NCBI GenBank assembly: GCA_021774995.1
Contig: JAJFIM010000437.1
Location: forward strand, 1-5,966
Length of the DNA stretch: 5,966 nt
Reading direction: 5' to 3'
Source: Alphaproteobacteria bacterium
Lineage (GTDB): Bacteria; Pseudomonadota; Alphaproteobacteria; SMXP01
Both the position numbers and the translations under genes were made by a program. Shown piece after piece: positions 1 through 5,662 of this stretch. Each line of letters opens with the position of its first letter. Positions within the stretch are counted from its first letter, which is position 1. The notes beneath the pieces are model-generated. The model saw only the letters and a list, made by a program, of their open reading frames with translations, was not told where the DNA came from and did no database searches.

Positions 1-1
1 G

Positions 2-757
2 AAGCACCCAGCAAAGTCTCGCCAGAAAGCCAAACACGGCTCTCAGACCAAGTCAAACCGCCTGTGGATCTACGGCCTGCACGCCGTGGCGGCGGCGCTG
101 GCCAACCCCGCCCGCAGCCATCACAAAGCTCTGCTTACGGCCAACGCATTGAAAGCCATCGGCGCGCCCGCCTGCGCCCACGAGATCGCGGCGCCGCAAG
201 CCATCACCCAAGCCTTGCCGCCGGGCGCCGTGCACCAAGGCGCCGCGCTGGCCACCAGCCCGCTGCCAGCTTTGGCGCTGGAGGACGCCCTCACCGGCGC
301 CCAATCCGATGTGGCGCTGGTCGCCGATCAAATCACCGACCCCCGGAATATTGGCGCGATCCTGCGCTCCTGCGCGGCTTTCGGCGCAAAAGCCCTGATC
401 CTGCACGCCCGGCACAGCCCGCCTTTGAGCGGCGCTCTGGCCAAAGCCGCCTCCGGGGCGCTGGAACGCGTCCCGGTGATTCTCGCAACCAACCTGGCGC
501 GCGCTCTGGATGAATTGGGCGAGATGGGCTTCACCCGGCTGGGCCTGGCCGAAGAAGGCGCCGATCCGCTCAGCGCCCACACACCGGCGACAGGCCCCAC
601 GGCATTGGTTCTGGGGGCCGAAGGGACCGGTCTGCGCCGCCTCACCCGCGAAAAATGCGACGCCCTGGCGCGCCTTCCGACGCAAGACGCCCAGCCAAGC
701 CTCAACGTTTCCAACGCGGCCGCCATCGCGCTCTATGAACTGGCGCGGGAGAGATAA
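2..757 (+). CDS. rlmB: 23S rRNA (guanosine-2'-O-)-methyltransferase RlmB, TrmH/SpoU family, 5' end off the window
   Basis: RlmB is a SPOUT-class enzyme that transfers methyl from S-adenosylmethionine to a ribose 2'-OH in the peptidyl-transferase region of 23S rRNA (G2251 in E. coli). The frame is open from base 2 and gives 251 visible residues. It begins with a basic stretch, then LWIYGLHAVAAALANP, which is the start of the N-terminal substrate-binding domain. All three SpoU motifs follow: motif 1 DPRNIGAILRS (about 340-370), motif 2 LVLGAEGTGLRRL (about 605-640) and motif 3 PSLNVSNAAAIALYE (about 693-738), which form the SAM-binding trefoil knot. A GTG at 86 would remove the start of the substrate domain, and no ATG, GTG or TTG occurs in frame before it, so the real start is upstream of the window. 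The family is usually about 250-290 residues, so little is missing. The gene converges on the phosphate transporter. The trefoil-knot assignment is firm; the exact rRNA target is inferred from family resemblance, and TrmH-like paralogs exist. Confidence 0.93.
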   Translation, partial: KHPAKSRQKAKHGSQTKSNRLWIYGLHAVAAALANPARSHHKALLTANALKAIGAPACAHEIAAPQAITQALPPGAVHQGAALATSPLPALALEDALTGAQSDVALVADQITDPRNIGAILRSCAAFGAKALILHARHSPPLSGALAKAASGALERVPVILATNLARALDELGEMGFTRLGLAEEGADPLSAHTPATGPTALVLGAEGTGLRRLTREKCDALARLPTQDAQPSLNVSNAAAIALYELARER

Positions 758-1026
758 AAAGGGGGGATAAAAGACCGCCGCGCAGGGCCGCGCAGGACGG
801 AACTTATCCATGCGCATGGTTCATTTGTGCATCAAAGCGGGTTTATTGCGGGCGCGCGCCGGGAATGCGCCTGGAACATCACGGCGAGAAATGCGCGCGC
901 CAAGGATTCTGGCGCACCTTATCCACGATATGTCGTCAGATTTATTTCCGCGCTGGGAGCCAAACATCAACGAGCGGCGCGCCCTTGCCGCTTGTTCTTC
1001 ATGTGAGAAAAGTCCTTAGCGGCTGG
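758..1026. other. Gene-free convergent spacer between rlmB and the phosphate transporter
   Basis: No convincing gene is seen. The only open frames are short, overlap each other, and have arginine-rich or low-complexity translations with no recognisable domain. The spacer opens with a tandem CCGCGCAGG (778-786 and 788-796). It also has a perfect 12-bp palindrome CCATGCGCATGG (808-819), a 10-bp palindrome GGCGCGCGCC (851-860), two DnaA-box-like 9-mers (804-812 and 919-927), and a hairpin close to the transporter stop (969-996). Since both flanking genes read into it, terminators are what one would expect here. Confidence 0.6.
969..996. terminator. Terminator-like hairpin between convergent genes
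   Basis: Bases 969-978 (AACGAGCGGC) pair with 987-996 (GCCGCTTGTT) around an 8-base loop. The 10-bp stem has one imperfect position, which is a G-U pair in the plus-strand RNA and an A-C mismatch in the minus-strand RNA. It lies 30 bp beyond the transporter stop and about 210 bp beyond the rlmB stop. Neither side has a clean U-run: the plus side continues CTTCATG and the minus side GATGTTT. It could serve as a weak bidirectional terminator, but the missing U-tract keeps confidence low. Confidence 0.35.
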
Positions 1027-2526
1027 CTAACCCAAGGTGTTGGTCAACAACAGGAACAGGGCGCCCGCCAGCACCGCCGAAACTGGCACGGTAACCAGCC
1101 AGGCGGCGATGATGGTCATGAGTTGCTGGCGCCGCACCAATCTTCGCTTCCGCCATTTCTTGAATTTCTTGCGCTTTTTCTCGGGCAGTTCTTTCAGTTC
1201 AGCCTTTGAAAGTTCACTCATATAACGCTCTTTGCCCGAACTATTGGCCAGGAATTCGCGTAAGAAACCAACACCGAAAACACCGCCCACCGCAATATGC
1301 GTTGAAGACACGGGCAATCCCAGCCACGACGCAATGATCACTGTGATGGCCGCCGACAGCGCCACGCAGAAAGCTCTGGTTTGGTTCAGCCGCGTGATCT
1401 GCTTGCCGACAGTCCGAATCAGCTTTGGGCCGAACAGCGCCAGTCCCACTGCGATTCCGATGCCGCCTATCACCAGGACCCACAACGGAATAGAGACCTT
1501 CGCGGCGATGCCCCCACTGCCGACCGCGCTGACAATAGCGGCCAGCGGCCCCACGGCGTTGGCCACGTCGTTGGCCCCATGGGCGAAAGCCAGCAGACCG
1601 ACCGAAAAGATCAGCGGCGCCGTAAAGAGCTGATTGACCGATTTTTTGCGGTTCTCAAGTCGCGCCGCGCCGCGCTCGATCAATGGCTTTGTGGCGAAAT
1701 AGGCGATGGCGAAGGCGGCTGCGCCGATGCCCCAGACCGCAACGGCGTCGGGCTTCCAGACGCGCTTTAACCCTTTTAGCGTCAGATACATCCCGAAAGC
1801 GCCCGCCATGATCGCAACCAGCACCGGCACCCAGCGCTTGGCCGCCGCTATTTTATCATCCTGGAACAAGATCATTTTCTTGATGAAAGCCAGGAACAGG
1901 GCGGCAATGACGCCTCCCATTACCGGCGAGATCACCCAGCTTGCGGCAATGGCGCCCATCGTGCCCCAGTTGACGATCGCCGCGCCCGCAGCGGCCACGC
2001 CGGCGCCCAGAACGCCGCCGACAATCGAATGCGTGGTTGAAACCGGAGCGCCCAGCCAAGTCGCCAGATTAATCCACAAGGCGGCCGACAACAGCGCCGA
2101 CATCATGGCCCAGATGAATATGTCTGCGTCGGCAAATCCTTCCGGATCGATGATGCCTTTCGATATGGTGCTGACCACATCGCCGCCGGCAATGAGTGCG
2201 CCGGAAGCATTGGCGATACCGGCAATGACCAGCGCCGCAGCCATGGTGAGGGCCTTCGAGCCGACCGCCGGCCCCATGGTGTTGGCCACATCATTGGCGC
2301 CGATATTCATCGCCATGTAACCGCCGATCACGGCGGCGGAAATCACAAAAGGCGCCCCCGGCGCCCCTGAAGTCAGATATGATACGATCGCCCAGATGAG
2401 AAAAAGAAACAGGAACGAAAGGCCCAAATTCATAAACTGAGCGCGATCATTGATACTATAGCCGCTAAACTTAACGGAGAGGACCGATTCGGCTACAATA
2501 TCTTTCTTCCTGAGCTTTTTCGCCAT
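1027..2526 (-). CDS. pit: Inorganic phosphate transporter, PiT family (long alphaproteobacterial-type form)
   Basis: This 499-residue inner-membrane protein is predicted to take up phosphate, probably as a metal-phosphate complex driven by cation symport, as known for bacterial Pit proteins. Both halves of the internally duplicated PiT fold are visible. GANDVANTMGP (residues 76-86) and HGANDVANAVGP (316-327) are the two signature sequences. PVSTTHSIVGG (161-171) and PVSSTHIAVGG (405-415) are the matching second motifs. A roughly 30-residue N-terminal tail precedes the first hydrophobic segment (33-50). A lysine/arginine-rich loop (about 430-467) separates the last two membrane regions. The ATG start is preceded by AAGGA 13 nt upstream, a rather long spacing; an internal ATG at residue 32 would begin right at the membrane segment and is less likely. 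No DUF47/PhoU-like partner gene, which often neighbours pit, is visible. The HAD gene lies 173 bp upstream on the same strand, and rlmB converges downstream. Family assignment is secure; cation and substrate preference are not determined. Confidence 0.93.
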   Translation of the reverse strand: MAKKLRKKDIVAESVLSVKFSGYSINDRAQFMNLGLSFLFLFLIWAIVSYLTSGAPGAPFVISAAVIGGYMAMNIGANDVANTMGPAVGSKALTMAAALVIAGIANASGALIAGGDVVSTISKGIIDPEGFADADIFIWAMMSALLSAALWINLATWLGAPVSTTHSIVGGVLGAGVAAAGAAIVNWGTMGAIAASWVISPVMGGVIAALFLAFIKKMILFQDDKIAAAKRWVPVLVAIMAGAFGMYLTLKGLKRVWKPDAVAVWGIGAAAFAIAYFATKPLIERGAARLENRKKSVNQLFTAPLIFSVGLLAFAHGANDVANAVGPLAAIVSAVGSGGIAAKVSIPLWVLVIGGIGIAVGLALFGPKLIRTVGKQITRLNQTRAFCVALSAAITVIIASWLGLPVSSTHIAVGGVFGVGFLREFLANSSGKERYMSELSKAELKELPEKKRKKFKKWRKRRLVRRQQLMTIIAAWLVTVPVSAVLAGALFLLLTNTLG

Positions 2527-2577
2527 TCTATGAGCCGCTTCCTTAAGTGGTGACTTGCCCAGTTCAATTCAGGCGCA

Positions 2578-2607
2578 ATCAAATAAAGAATTTGGCAAGA
2601 GTGTCAA
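2578..2607 (-). promoter_or_regulatory. Candidate sigma-70-type promoter for the phosphate transporter
   Basis: On the minus strand a perfect TTGACA (-35; plus positions 2602-2607) lies in an AT-rich stretch. It is followed after 18 nt by TTTGAT (2578-2583, 4 of 6 matches to TATAAT) or after 16 nt by TATTTG (2580-2585). This places the -10 element about 50 bp upstream of the transporter ATG. The -35 is strong and the -10 is weak. I see no paired PHO-box half-sites, so control by phosphate limitation is not supported by the sequence. Confidence 0.45.
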
Positions 2608-2699
2608 TTGCTTTTCTTGGAATTTCAAAGAAACCAGCCACCGCGCGGGAAGCCTATTCCGCCATATAGACCGCGCCGCATTTTCGAAACATCTGCGCG

Positions 2700-3347
2700 T
2701 CACCCCAGAACGGCCGGCAGATCGCCGGGGCGGGCGCACAGGCGCGCGGCGCCCGCTTCAACTAGTTCTGATCTGGCGCCATAACCGTAAAGCACGCCGA
2801 TGGCGCTCATGCCGTTTTGGCGCGCGCCGATAATGTCATAGCGCCTGTCGCCGACCATAGACGTTTGCGCCGGTTCCAGTTTTGCTTCTTCGAGAATCCA
2901 ATTGAGTAATTCCGTTTTATCCGTACGCGTCCCATCAAGCTCCGACCCATAAACAGTCTCAAAATAGGGAGACAGATTGAAATGCTCGATAATGCGCGCC
3001 GCATAGACCGTCGGCTTGCTCGTCGCCACGAACAGACGGCGGCCTGTGGCTTTGAGCGCGTCCAACGCTTCGCGCACGCCTGGATAGAGCTCATTTTCAT
3101 AGAGGCCAATATCTCCGAACCGCTCGCGGTAAAGCGCCAGCGCGTCCCGCGCCTCCGTTTTGTCGCCAAGCAGTTTTTCAAAACTTCCCAGCAAGGGCGG
3201 ACCGATACACCATAACAGCTCAACTTCATCGGGAACGGCGCGCCCAAGCCTCTCCAACGCATACCGAATGGAGCGCGTGATACCCGATTTCGGATCGGTC
3301 AGCGTCCCGTCAAGATCAAAACAAATGGATGCCGCCCCTGTCGTCAA
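2700..3347 (-). CDS. HAD-superfamily hydrolase, phosphoglycolate phosphatase-like (Gph/PGP-like)
   Basis: This is a soluble phosphatase of the haloacid dehalogenase superfamily. From the TTG at 3347 it has 215 residues. FDLDGTLTD at residues 10-18 is motif I, with nucleophile Asp11 and acid/base Asp13. VATSKP (107-112) is motif II, DGTRTDKTE contains the motif III lysine (Lys144), and MVGDRRYD (164-171) is motif IV with Asp167 and Asp171. The helical cap sits between motifs I and II, as in the Gph-type C1 subclass. The frame is open to a TTG at 3401, which would add 18 unremarkable residues. I prefer 3347 because AGAGGAAA lies 8 nt upstream and the protein then begins nine residues before motif I, as is usual; a GTG at 3365 is a further alternative. 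The substrate is inferred only at subfamily level: phosphoglycolate is a guess, and other small phosphoesters or nucleotides are possible. It lies upstream of pit on the same strand. Confidence 0.88.
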   Translation of the reverse strand: MTTGAASICFDLDGTLTDPKSGITRSIRYALERLGRAVPDEVELLWCIGPPLLGSFEKLLGDKTEARDALALYRERFGDIGLYENELYPGVREALDALKATGRRLFVATSKPTVYAARIIEHFNLSPYFETVYGSELDGTRTDKTELLNWILEEAKLEPAQTSMVGDRRYDIIGARQNGMSAIGVLYGYGARSELVEAGAARLCARPGDLPAVLG

Positions 3348-3353
3348 TTCCGC

Positions 3354-3361
3354 TTTCCTCT
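3354..3361 (-). promoter_or_regulatory. Shine-Dalgarno sequence that sets the HAD hydrolase start
   Basis: AGAGGAAA on the minus strand is followed by GCGGAA and then TTG at 3347. The AGAGGA core ends 8 nt before the codon, close to ideal spacing. The TTG at 3401 has only an AGGA about 12 nt away, and the GTG at 3365 has AGGA only 4 nt away. This site therefore favours the shorter protein. The call rests on spacing alone. Confidence 0.55.
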
Positions 3362-3404
3362 GCACCGTTCCTGTGATGATTTTGACAACCAAAGGAAACA
3401 AATA

Positions 3405-3465
3405 GCATGAGCGTCCTTAATGCGCGAGACGTTTCCCGGCCTTCGCGCATTAAGGACGCTCATGC
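3405..3465. repeat. Perfect 23-bp inverted repeat with 15-nt loop
   Basis: Bases 3405-3427 (beginning GCATGAGCGTCCTTAATG) are the exact reverse complement of 3443-3465. The 15-base loop is asymmetric (GACGTTTCCCGGCCT). On the minus strand the structure is followed by a T-rich tail (TATTTGTTTCCTTT), so it could end transcripts coming from metG and the VWA gene. On the plus strand it is followed by AAAAAATAAA, which is not terminator-like. It would also lie in the leader of the HAD gene if that gene is transcribed from further upstream. The flanks AACAAATA (3397-3404) and AAAAAATA (3466-3473) match at 7 of 8 bases, which hints at a tiny mobile repeat but is low-complexity sequence. The inverted repeat itself is certain; its role is not. 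Confidence 0.9.
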
Positions 3466-3486
3466 AAAAAATAAACCGGGCAGCAG

Positions 3487-3595
3487 TGATTCCGAGTCGG
3501 GATGACGCACACATTCTTTGTCACCCCGCAGTCAAGCCGCGGGGGCCATTCTTTGCGAACTCCGCCCCATGGATACCGCGATCAAGTCGCGGCAT
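3487..3595. repeat. Cluster of REP-like dispersed palindromic repeats
   Basis: Three short modules stand in a row. The first, TTCCGAGTCGGGATGAC (3490-3506), is an imperfect palindrome ending in GATGAC. The second pairs CCCCGC (3524-3529) with GCGGGG (3539-3544) around AGTCAAGCC. The third pairs CCGCGA (3576-3581) with TCGCGG (3587-3592) around TCAAG, and one mismatch further out extends it to 3573-3595. The recurring frame of GGATACCGCGATCAAGTCGCGG followed by a TGACA-like edge resembles intergenic repeats present in many copies in alphaproteobacterial genomes. That resemblance is from memory, and copy number cannot be judged from one window. Confidence 0.65.
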
Positions 3596-3642
3596 GACAT
3601 TATTTAATTTATTCACCCTCCCCCGCCCACAAAAGTCAAAAG

Positions 3643-5619
3643 CTATTGCGCGGGCCTGACTGTGATCGGTTGGCGCGCCAGTACTTTCTTGTTCGCTTGA
3701 ATGAACCGCAGTTCATACTCTCCTGCTTCGTTGGGGAGTCTGAGATCAAGCGGACTTCCCTGCGCGGTATAGGAATAGGTTTTATAGGAGCGGTCCGGCG
3801 CGCCAATTTCCGAAACCGCGATATAGTCGCCCGAACCGGCGGGCGGGCCGGTGAACCGCACGGCAATCATGTCGCCTGCGACGCCGCTACCGGGCGCGTC
3901 CAACGTGGCTGTCGCTGCTGTCAGTGTGATGGGCTGCGTGGCGATCACCTTCTTGTTGTTCTGCACATAGCGGATTTCGTAAGCCCCCGCCTCCAAAGGC
4001 ATGCGAATCTCGGCCGGGCTACCGTTCTTGGTGTAGGCGTAGTCATTATATTTCTTTTGCGGGGCGCCGGGCGCCGTCACCGTGATGAAATCGCCCGCGC
4101 CCGCCGGGGGACCGGTGAAGACGACGGACACAGTTTCTCCGGCGATGGCTGTTTGCGGCGCGGCGACGCTGGACGGCGCTTCAACAATCGAGATCGTCTG
4201 TGTGGCAATGATTTTCGTATTGCCTTGAATATAGCGGATTTCATAAACCCCCGCTTCCAAAGGCATGCGAATTTCGGCGGGGCTGCCGTTCTTGGTGTAG
4301 GCGTAGCTGTTATATTTGTTCGCCTCTGCTTCCGGTTTCGTAATCGTGATGTAGTCGCCCGAGCCTGGCGGCGGGCCGGTGAACGCCACCGTGATTTCTT
4401 CGCCGGCGATGGCTGTCTCCGGGGCGGACAGCGTGGCTGTTGCAGGCGTTACTTCGTATTCAAGTGAAACCAGTACGCGGTAGGGCCGCCCTAATACATA
4501 CCGGATTTCATAAACTCCCGGCTCGACGGGCAGGCGCAATTCGGCGGGCGCGCCTTGGCTAACGTAAGAATAGGTTTTTGTAGCGCCGGCTGACGATTCC
4601 TTTTCGGCGATGGAAATAAAATCGCCCTGGCGCTCAGGTCCTTCAAAATAAACTTTCACAAAGGCGCCCGCCACGCCCGTCCCTTCGGGTTCGACGCGGA
4701 TGGTCGCCTCGACCGGAAAGGTCAGAGCGATGGTCACTGTTTTGGCGGCGCCGGGACGAAGGACGACGCCCTTCGCTTCGCCGGTGAGGCCGTCGCTCTC
4801 GCGCGTCACCGCGATGTCGTATTCTCCCGGCTCAAGGGGCGCGTCAACCCTGCCGGCGTTTTCTTCCACGACCACCGGGTCCCCGCCCGCGCTTGGGCTC
4901 ACGCGCCACGCAAGGCCGCTCTCGATCAGCAGTCCGCCTTCTAGCTCGGTGGCGCGCAAGGCGATCATGGTCTGCTGCGCCGTCTCCGCAGCCATGGTTT
5001 CCTGTAAAGCGGCGCTAAGCTCGCCCGCATTCGCCGCTAAGACGAACCGGCCGCCTGTATTTTCCGCAATGCACCGCAATTGCGCCTGTTCGTTTTCTCC
5101 GCTCACGCCAAAGCCGATAACATGGGCGGTGAAATCAACGCCGGTCTGTTCCAGCGCGTTTGCAGCGGCGCAGGGGTCTGGCGCGCAAGTTTCAATGCCG
5201 TCGCTGATCAAAATGACGGTTGCGCGCTCTTCTGTGTAACGCAGTTTCTCCGCCGCCATGGTGACCGACGCGATCATCGGGGTTTTGCCCTTTGGGTTGA
5301 TCCCTTTGACGGCGTCGCTGATGGCGCTGCGGTCAGACCCTATGGGCGCCAATTCTTCGATGTCGCCGCAATCCCCTTTGCGGTTATGGCCATAGGCGAT
5401 CAGACCAAGCAGGCGGTCAGAGGGAAGTTCGTCGAGAAGCTCATCCAGCACGCGCTTGGCGATGGTTATTTTCGCTTCGTCATCGATCTGCCCCCACATC
5501 GATCCGGAGGCGTCCAGCACAAGAATTGATTCTTCTTCAGCGGCGCGGGACGGCGCGGCGAGGAAAAGTGAGAAAACGACGATTATCCAAATAGAATTAA
5601 AAATCCGGTGATGCGCCAT
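3643..5619 (-). CDS. Exported VWA-domain protein with four C-terminal tandem repeats
   Basis: The product has 658 residues. Residues 1-26 form a signal peptide (hydrophobic WIIVVFSLFLAA, then PSRA before AEEE), so the protein is probably periplasmic or exported. Residues about 31-205 are a von Willebrand factor A domain with an intact metal-ion-dependent adhesion site: DASGS (Asp36, Ser38, Ser40), Thr113 and Asp140 in ISDG. Cysteines 84, 145, 150 and 183 all lie in this domain and could form disulfides. Residues about 217-300 look like a separate beta-rich domain. Four repeats of 88-89 residues follow (about 304-391, 394-480, 482-568 and 570-656), each with GPP-x-GDYI-like, SYT-x-GSP-like and EAG-x-YE-IRY-like blocks. 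The ATG has AAAGGGGAG 8 nt upstream. The gene starts 42 bp after metG on the same strand. No membrane anchor or LPXTG motif is seen. VWA proteins with this repeat style occur in proteobacteria, but I know no characterised function; metal-dependent ligand binding or adhesion is inference. Confidence 0.93.
   Translation of the reverse strand: MAHHRIFNSIWIIVVFSLFLAAPSRAAEEESILVLDASGSMWGQIDDEAKITIAKRVLDELLDELPSDRLLGLIAYGHNRKGDCGDIEELAPIGSDRSAISDAVKGINPKGKTPMIASVTMAAEKLRYTEERATVILISDGIETCAPDPCAAANALEQTGVDFTAHVIGFGVSGENEQAQLRCIAENTGGRFVLAANAGELSAALQETMAAETAQQTMIALRATELEGGLLIESGLAWRVSPSAGGDPVVVEENAGRVDAPLEPGEYDIAVTRESDGLTGEAKGVVLRPGAAKTVTIALTFPVEATIRVEPEGTGVAGAFVKVYFEGPERQGDFISIAEKESSAGATKTYSYVSQGAPAELRLPVEPGVYEIRYVLGRPYRVLVSLEYEVTPATATLSAPETAIAGEEITVAFTGPPPGSGDYITITKPEAEANKYNSYAYTKNGSPAEIRMPLEAGVYEIRYIQGNTKIIATQTISIVEAPSSVAAPQTAIAGETVSVVFTGPPAGAGDFITVTAPGAPQKKYNDYAYTKNGSPAEIRMPLEAGAYEIRYVQNNKKVIATQPITLTAATATLDAPGSGVAGDMIAVRFTGPPAGSGDYIAVSEIGAPDRSYKTYSYTAQGSPLDLRLPNEAGEYELRFIQANKKVLARQPITVRPAQ
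3652..4710 (-). repeat. Four tandem coding repeats in the VWA protein gene
   Basis: Counting from the N-terminus, the repeats occupy about 4447-4710, 4180-4440, 3916-4176 and 3652-3912. The spacing of the shared glycine before SPAE or APAE is 89, 88 and 88 codons. Repeats 2 and 3 are closest: plus positions 3967-4041 and 4231-4305, exactly 264 bp apart, differ at 6 of 75 bases, and five of the six changes are silent. Repeats 1 and 4 are more diverged. The pattern fits an older array with a later internal duplication or gene conversion between the middle two units. Confidence 0.88.
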
Positions 5620-5620
5620 G

Positions 5621-5662
5621 GACTCAGCTCCCCTTTCCGATAAAGGCTATGAGCTTAGAGTC
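5621..5662 (-). promoter_or_regulatory. Intercistronic hairpin that encloses the Shine-Dalgarno sequence of the VWA gene
   Basis: On the minus strand GACTC (5658-5662) pairs with GAGTC (5621-5625), and AGCTC (5651-5655) pairs with GAGCT (5626-5630), with a two-base bulge (TA) on one side. An inner CCTTT (5642-5646) pairs with AAAGG (5632-5636) around ATCGG. The VWA ribosome site AAAGGGGAG (5628-5636) is entirely within the paired part. The outermost G of the stem is the last base of the metG TAG. A competing small hairpin GCTTAG-ACT-CTAAGC (5653-5667) covers the metG stop. Ribosomes finishing metG would be expected to open the larger fold. The pairing is visible in the sequence; the coupling role is inferred. 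Confidence 0.45.

Noticed and set aside
53..817. 254-codon minus-strand open frame across rlmB
   Set aside because: It lies entirely antisense to a clear rlmB coding frame and its translation is a glycine/arginine/glutamine-rich shadow without any domain.
810..1019. 69-codon plus-strand open frame after rlmB
   Set aside because: It begins inside the 12-bp palindrome, has no ribosome site, and its translation shows no domain or compositional sign of a real protein.
2578..2630. PHO-box-like TGTCA upstream of the phosphate transporter
   Set aside because: There is only one TGTCA half-site with no second half at the expected 11-bp spacing, and it coincides with the TTGACA promoter element.
2643..2676. 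GCGCGG/CCGCGC inverted repeat after the HAD stop as a terminator
   Set aside because: The 6-bp stem has a 22-nt loop and no U-tract, and short GC palindromes are expected by chance at this base composition.
3616..3628. G-rich run on the minus strand (GGGCGGGGGAGGG) just after the VWA stop, possible G-quadruplex
   Set aside because: Only three separated G-tracts are present, so a standard four-tract quadruplex would need the GGGGG run to split into two 2-G tracts; too weak to call.
3420..3659. 79-codon plus-strand open frame in the HAD-VWA spacer
   Set aside because: It runs through the inverted repeat and the palindromic repeat modules, lacks a Shine-Dalgarno sequence and has no recognisable protein features.
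3646..5529. Long plus-strand open frames antisense to the VWA gene
   Set aside because: They are fragmented, arginine-rich mirror frames of a GC-rich repeat gene whose minus-strand product has a signal peptide and intact VWA motifs.
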